Positions 61,305 to 64,000 of a stretch of DNA of 64,000 bases are shown here, piece after piece. The translations under genes and the position numbers were made by a program. The notes beneath the pieces were generated by a model, which was not told where the DNA came from, searched no databases, and saw only the letters and a program-made list of their open reading frames with translations. This stretch comes from Armillaria gallica. Taxonomy: Eukaryota; Basidiomycota; Agaricomycetes; Agaricales; Physalacriaceae. The stretch is from assembly GCA_037576215.1 (NCBI GenBank), contig JBANDB010000003.1, positions 5,394,001 to 5,458,000 on the forward strand, in the 5' to 3' direction. The stretch's first letter is position 1. The number at the start of each line of letters is the position of its first letter.

Positions 61305-62875
61305 TTACCACCAGGAGGCACCCTTGCCTTTCGAACTCTTGCGAGCACGAACAGGAGAAGGAAGAGGGGGGCTGAAAGTATTACTGGGGTCTGCACGCTT
61401 CTCTTCCAATTTGGCTCGAACGATATGATACTCGGACGTGAGGGTAGCGCGAACTTTCAAAAGAGCAAATAGCTCACGCGTGTTAACCTCAATCCTGGAG
61501 AATAAGGAATCGCAGGAAGCCACGAGAGAAGCTAAGGTTTCAGGACCATCGAAGGTCAACTGGCGCCAATTCAACACAGCGTATGCACGTGCAGAATCCT
61601 CGACCTCCTGAGCACGCGAACTTTCGGACGTACTCGCACCAGCTATCATTCCGGGGAAGAAAGTTAGCTAAGGATCAAAATATAAATTAGCGAACTTACC
61701 GCCGATTGGACCGTACAGAGCAGTAGACAACGTCATCGAATCAATCTTAGCCATCACGGAATCAATAGCCTCATCAGATTCCCCAACAAAGGGGAAAGAT
61801 AGTACGTTGCGGTCAGGGACACCTCCTACGCAAGTTCGGCCCCAATGCCTAGCACAATTAGTGCACTCCACCTTCAAACCAAGGAAGGTGCACTCCTCGT
61901 GTTTGGCCAGACACGATGCGCAAGGACGATGAGCCTAAAAAGCTGGAACGTTAACGTGCGAATTAAATAAAGAGAAAGTTCGCAAGACACCTTAACAGAT
62001 CGTGCAGGACACTCATGAGGAGAGTGGCGAGGGGTGCCATCACAGAAGGCACAAAAGTTCGCGCCAAACTGCTGACCTTCGAAAGGGACGCGAGGAGGTA
62101 CACGCTCAGATACTTTGTCAGCAATTTTCTGAGCATCCTTCAAAGTTCCTTCCTTGGCAGCGAGATCTTCAATGTTCGGCGGCTGGCTCCAGTCACCCTT
62201 AGGCGAAGAACCCTAGAAAATAAAGTTCGCTAAGTCAACCACGCAAAATTTGGAAAGAAAATACGCACCCAAGGGTCTGAGTCCGAACTATCAGGCTCTG
62301 CCTGTTGCACCTTACCATCTGGAGTCTGAGTTCCAGAAGCATCGTCCTCACCAGAGGAGGGTTGAGAGGCGGCATTGGACCAGGAAGACTTTCCCCAACC
62401 AGACGAACCGTTGCCTTCAGCCGGTGATCCCATATGGACGTCGCTGTCAAAAGTAGAGGCCACAGGAGGCATCTCCTCGATCCGTTCAATAACAGCCTGC
62501 GCTGCCTTAGAAACAGCAGCCAAACGGGGAGAAGTGAACGAAACTCGAGCTCCATGCCGGTTTGACATTTGAGCCCACTCGGCGTAGAAACCATGGAGGC
62601 ATAGGAAATGCTTAGTACGGGTCGATAACCGCTTGAACTGGTGGTTGCCACGAAAATCCGCGTAATGGATAGAAATCAGAGTCTACAAAATTTAGAATAA
62701 AAAGCAAAACGTGAAATAAAAAGGACACTACCTCTATATCCTTTGACTCGCGAAACCAGTCCTTGACGGCCTGAGCCGAAGAACTTTTGGGAAGGTTGAG
62801 AGAGACAAGACGCTCAAGTCGAGCAACAAGCTCAGACAAGGCGGGGGGTTTAGGAGGAAAAACAATAACAGTCAT
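61305..62875 (-). CDS. Antisense accessory gene of the Gypsy element, Zn2Cys6-like cysteine cluster
   Basis: Five exons on the - strand: 62732-62875, 62269-62682, 61991-62212, 61700-61934 and 61305-61642 (450 aa, every phase consistent, no stop). It starts MTVIVFPPKPPALSELVARL. The middle is serine-rich and disordered. Then come CAFCDGTPRHSPHEC, a knuckle-like group, and a cluster spaced C-x2-C-x6-C-x8-C-x2-C-x7-C (CASCLAKHEEC, then CTNCARHWGRTC). This spacing is that of fungal Zn2Cys6 DNA-binding domains. The C-terminus is helical and basic. It lies downstream of and opposite to pol. Gag-pol is broken but this gene is intact. It could be a DNA- or RNA-binding element protein; its function is unknown. 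Confidence 0.78.
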
Positions 62876-63740
62876 TGACTGGTTAAAGTCAGCCTAGCGA
62901 ATTTTCCACCCTTTTATATGGAAGGAAAAGTACGCGTAGGGTCAAAACGGCTGATTCAACATTCATCGCGGACTTGTAAATTCTAAGCATCACTGCGGAT
63001 GGAAGGACAAGGATCCGAAATACAAGCCACGGCTCCAAAAATTCGCAACCCAACATCATACCTATCCTTAATCATTGATCCTGAGCAATGAACGATTTTG
63101 GATGGCCAAAACCATTGAAAAATTAAAGTCAGGGGGAGGGGACATGGTATCCATGTTGTGATGCATTGAAACACCACGTAGTACACCACACATTCATTTG
63201 AACATAAAAACACGCCAACTCATGAAAGAAAACCAACCAGAAAACGCGAAATTTTAACACCCTACTCAAACAAGAAAACACGCGATATTTCTTGATCCAG
63301 GCCATACCAAAATAACTGGTGAAAGAGAAGTTGTCCAAAAGGATATCAGTAACGAAATAACAACTACGTTATATCTCGGAAACATGACGAACCACCGGCA
63401 AACGAAAACAGCATCCATATCTCTGACATATCAAGAAAGCTATTTTGGGAAAAATGGACTTGGCAAAAATACGCCAAGGCCGGAAATCACGCAAAAGTCA
63501 CTCTGAAATGGATATGACGTCACGACCTTTAATGGGGGATGCGAACTTTGAGTTCGAAACCCTTATTAAGGAAACTCCACTCAAATTCACACAAAAATAC
63601 AAGTCAGAAAATGAAATATTTATTGCACTTCCGTGCGGTACATTCAACAACAAAAATAATATGCCCGAAGGCGCGGTGTACAACAAGAGATTGTTTAAAG
63701 TCCAAGGGACTATGCAAAACTACGCGGAGATACTACAAAT
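62876..63740. other. Non-coding or weakly coding part of the element
   Basis: The + strand frame 63445-63810 (MGKMDLAKIRQGRKSRKSHS) overlaps the acidic - strand gene and ends in a serine run that is the antisense of its acid run, so I do not accept it as a gene. The rest shows no coding pattern. TTCGC/GCGAA words continue here. Confidence 0.45.
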
Positions 63741-64000
63741 TTATTCATCGCCCTGGAGTTCATCCTCCTCCTCTTCCGCATCCGGATCCTCATCGCTAGG
63801 CGCCTCTTGAGCCTCCAAGTCGGCCAACTCCTCGCCCTCCAATACTCCCTTTTCAAAAAGTTCGGAAACCAACTCGATGTTGTCGAGATGGTTGGCTAGG
63901 AAAAGAGACGGGATGTTACTGTCGGAGTCATTCATCTGGCGCCCTTCTTGACGAAGACAGTGGAGGAAAAGCCGAATCTCGGTAACAAGAGCTGCAAAAA
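63741..64000 (-). CDS. C-terminal part of an acidic antisense protein (partial)
   Basis: The - strand frame is open from the window edge to the stop at 63741. It reads AALVTEIRLFLHCLRQEGRQ, then NHLDNIELVSELFEKGVLEG, and ends EDPDAEEEEDELQGDE. TTTTTTGCAG near 63991-64000 could be a splice acceptor. It has the same orientation as the antisense gene at 61305-62875 and may be a second accessory gene of the same element. The 5' part is outside the window. The family is not recognised. Confidence 0.5.
   Translation of the reverse strand, partial: FAALVTEIRLFLHCLRQEGRQMNDSDSNIPSLFLANHLDNIELVSELFEKGVLEGEELADLEAQEAPSDEDPDAEEEEDELQGDE

Noticed and set aside
63445..63810. 121-codon + strand frame near the right edge
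   Set aside because: Its serine tail is the complement of the acidic run of the - strand frame, which has the more protein-like composition. It cannot be excluded but is not supported.

Overview
The window is nuclear DNA of a filamentous fungus, most likely an agaricomycete basidiomycete. Genes are dense and carry many introns of about 50 bp. The gene set is typically fungal: a Zn2Cys6 regulator, CWH43, Ldb17/Dip1, homoserine O-acetyltransferase, AP-3 beta and an MscS channel with an EF-hand. LTR retrotransposons of the basidiomycete Copia and Gypsy types fill both ends. I saw no tRNA, rRNA or CRISPR array. All splice sites are read by eye, and the models given as exact were checked for phase.

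Layout. 1-9083 is a decayed Gypsy element (+ strand). A young, intact Copia element (263-6191, - strand) is inserted in the reverse-transcriptase catalytic motif, with a 5-bp target duplication. 9084-10225 holds a probable solo Copia LTR. 10226-33063 is the housekeeping block: MscS channel (-), Zn2Cys6 regulator (+), J-domain protein (-), CobW/Zng1 GTPase (-), CWH43 (+), Ldb17/Dip1 (-), MET2 (+), threonyl-tRNA synthetase (-) and AP-3 beta adaptin (+). 33064-39497 is a tandem array of four small genes for IFI6/IFI27-like (ISG12 family) membrane proteins. Two of them are fused in frame to duplicated exons of the neighbouring AP-3 beta gene. 41211-48587 is an unrecognised host gene split by a second, older Copia element (41573-48129), which itself carries a 644-bp insertion. 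49985-50860 encodes a luciferase-domain (PF17648-like) protein. From about 53 kb to the right edge lies a large Gypsy-type element. Its gag-pol frame has three TGA stops, but it carries an intact five-exon antisense gene with a Zn2Cys6-like cysteine cluster.

Most notable. (1) The IFI27-like/AP-3 chimeras look like new genes made by tandem duplication and exon sharing. (2) The right-hand Gypsy element is filled, in coding and non-coding parts and on both strands, with a short motif around TTCGC/GCGAA. Together with the intact antisense zinc-cluster gene this resembles, by analogy only, the motif plus anti-silencing protein arrangement of plant VANDAL transposons. (3) Every in-frame stop I found in the decayed elements is TGA, often where the homologue has arginine, as expected of CpG-to-TpG decay.
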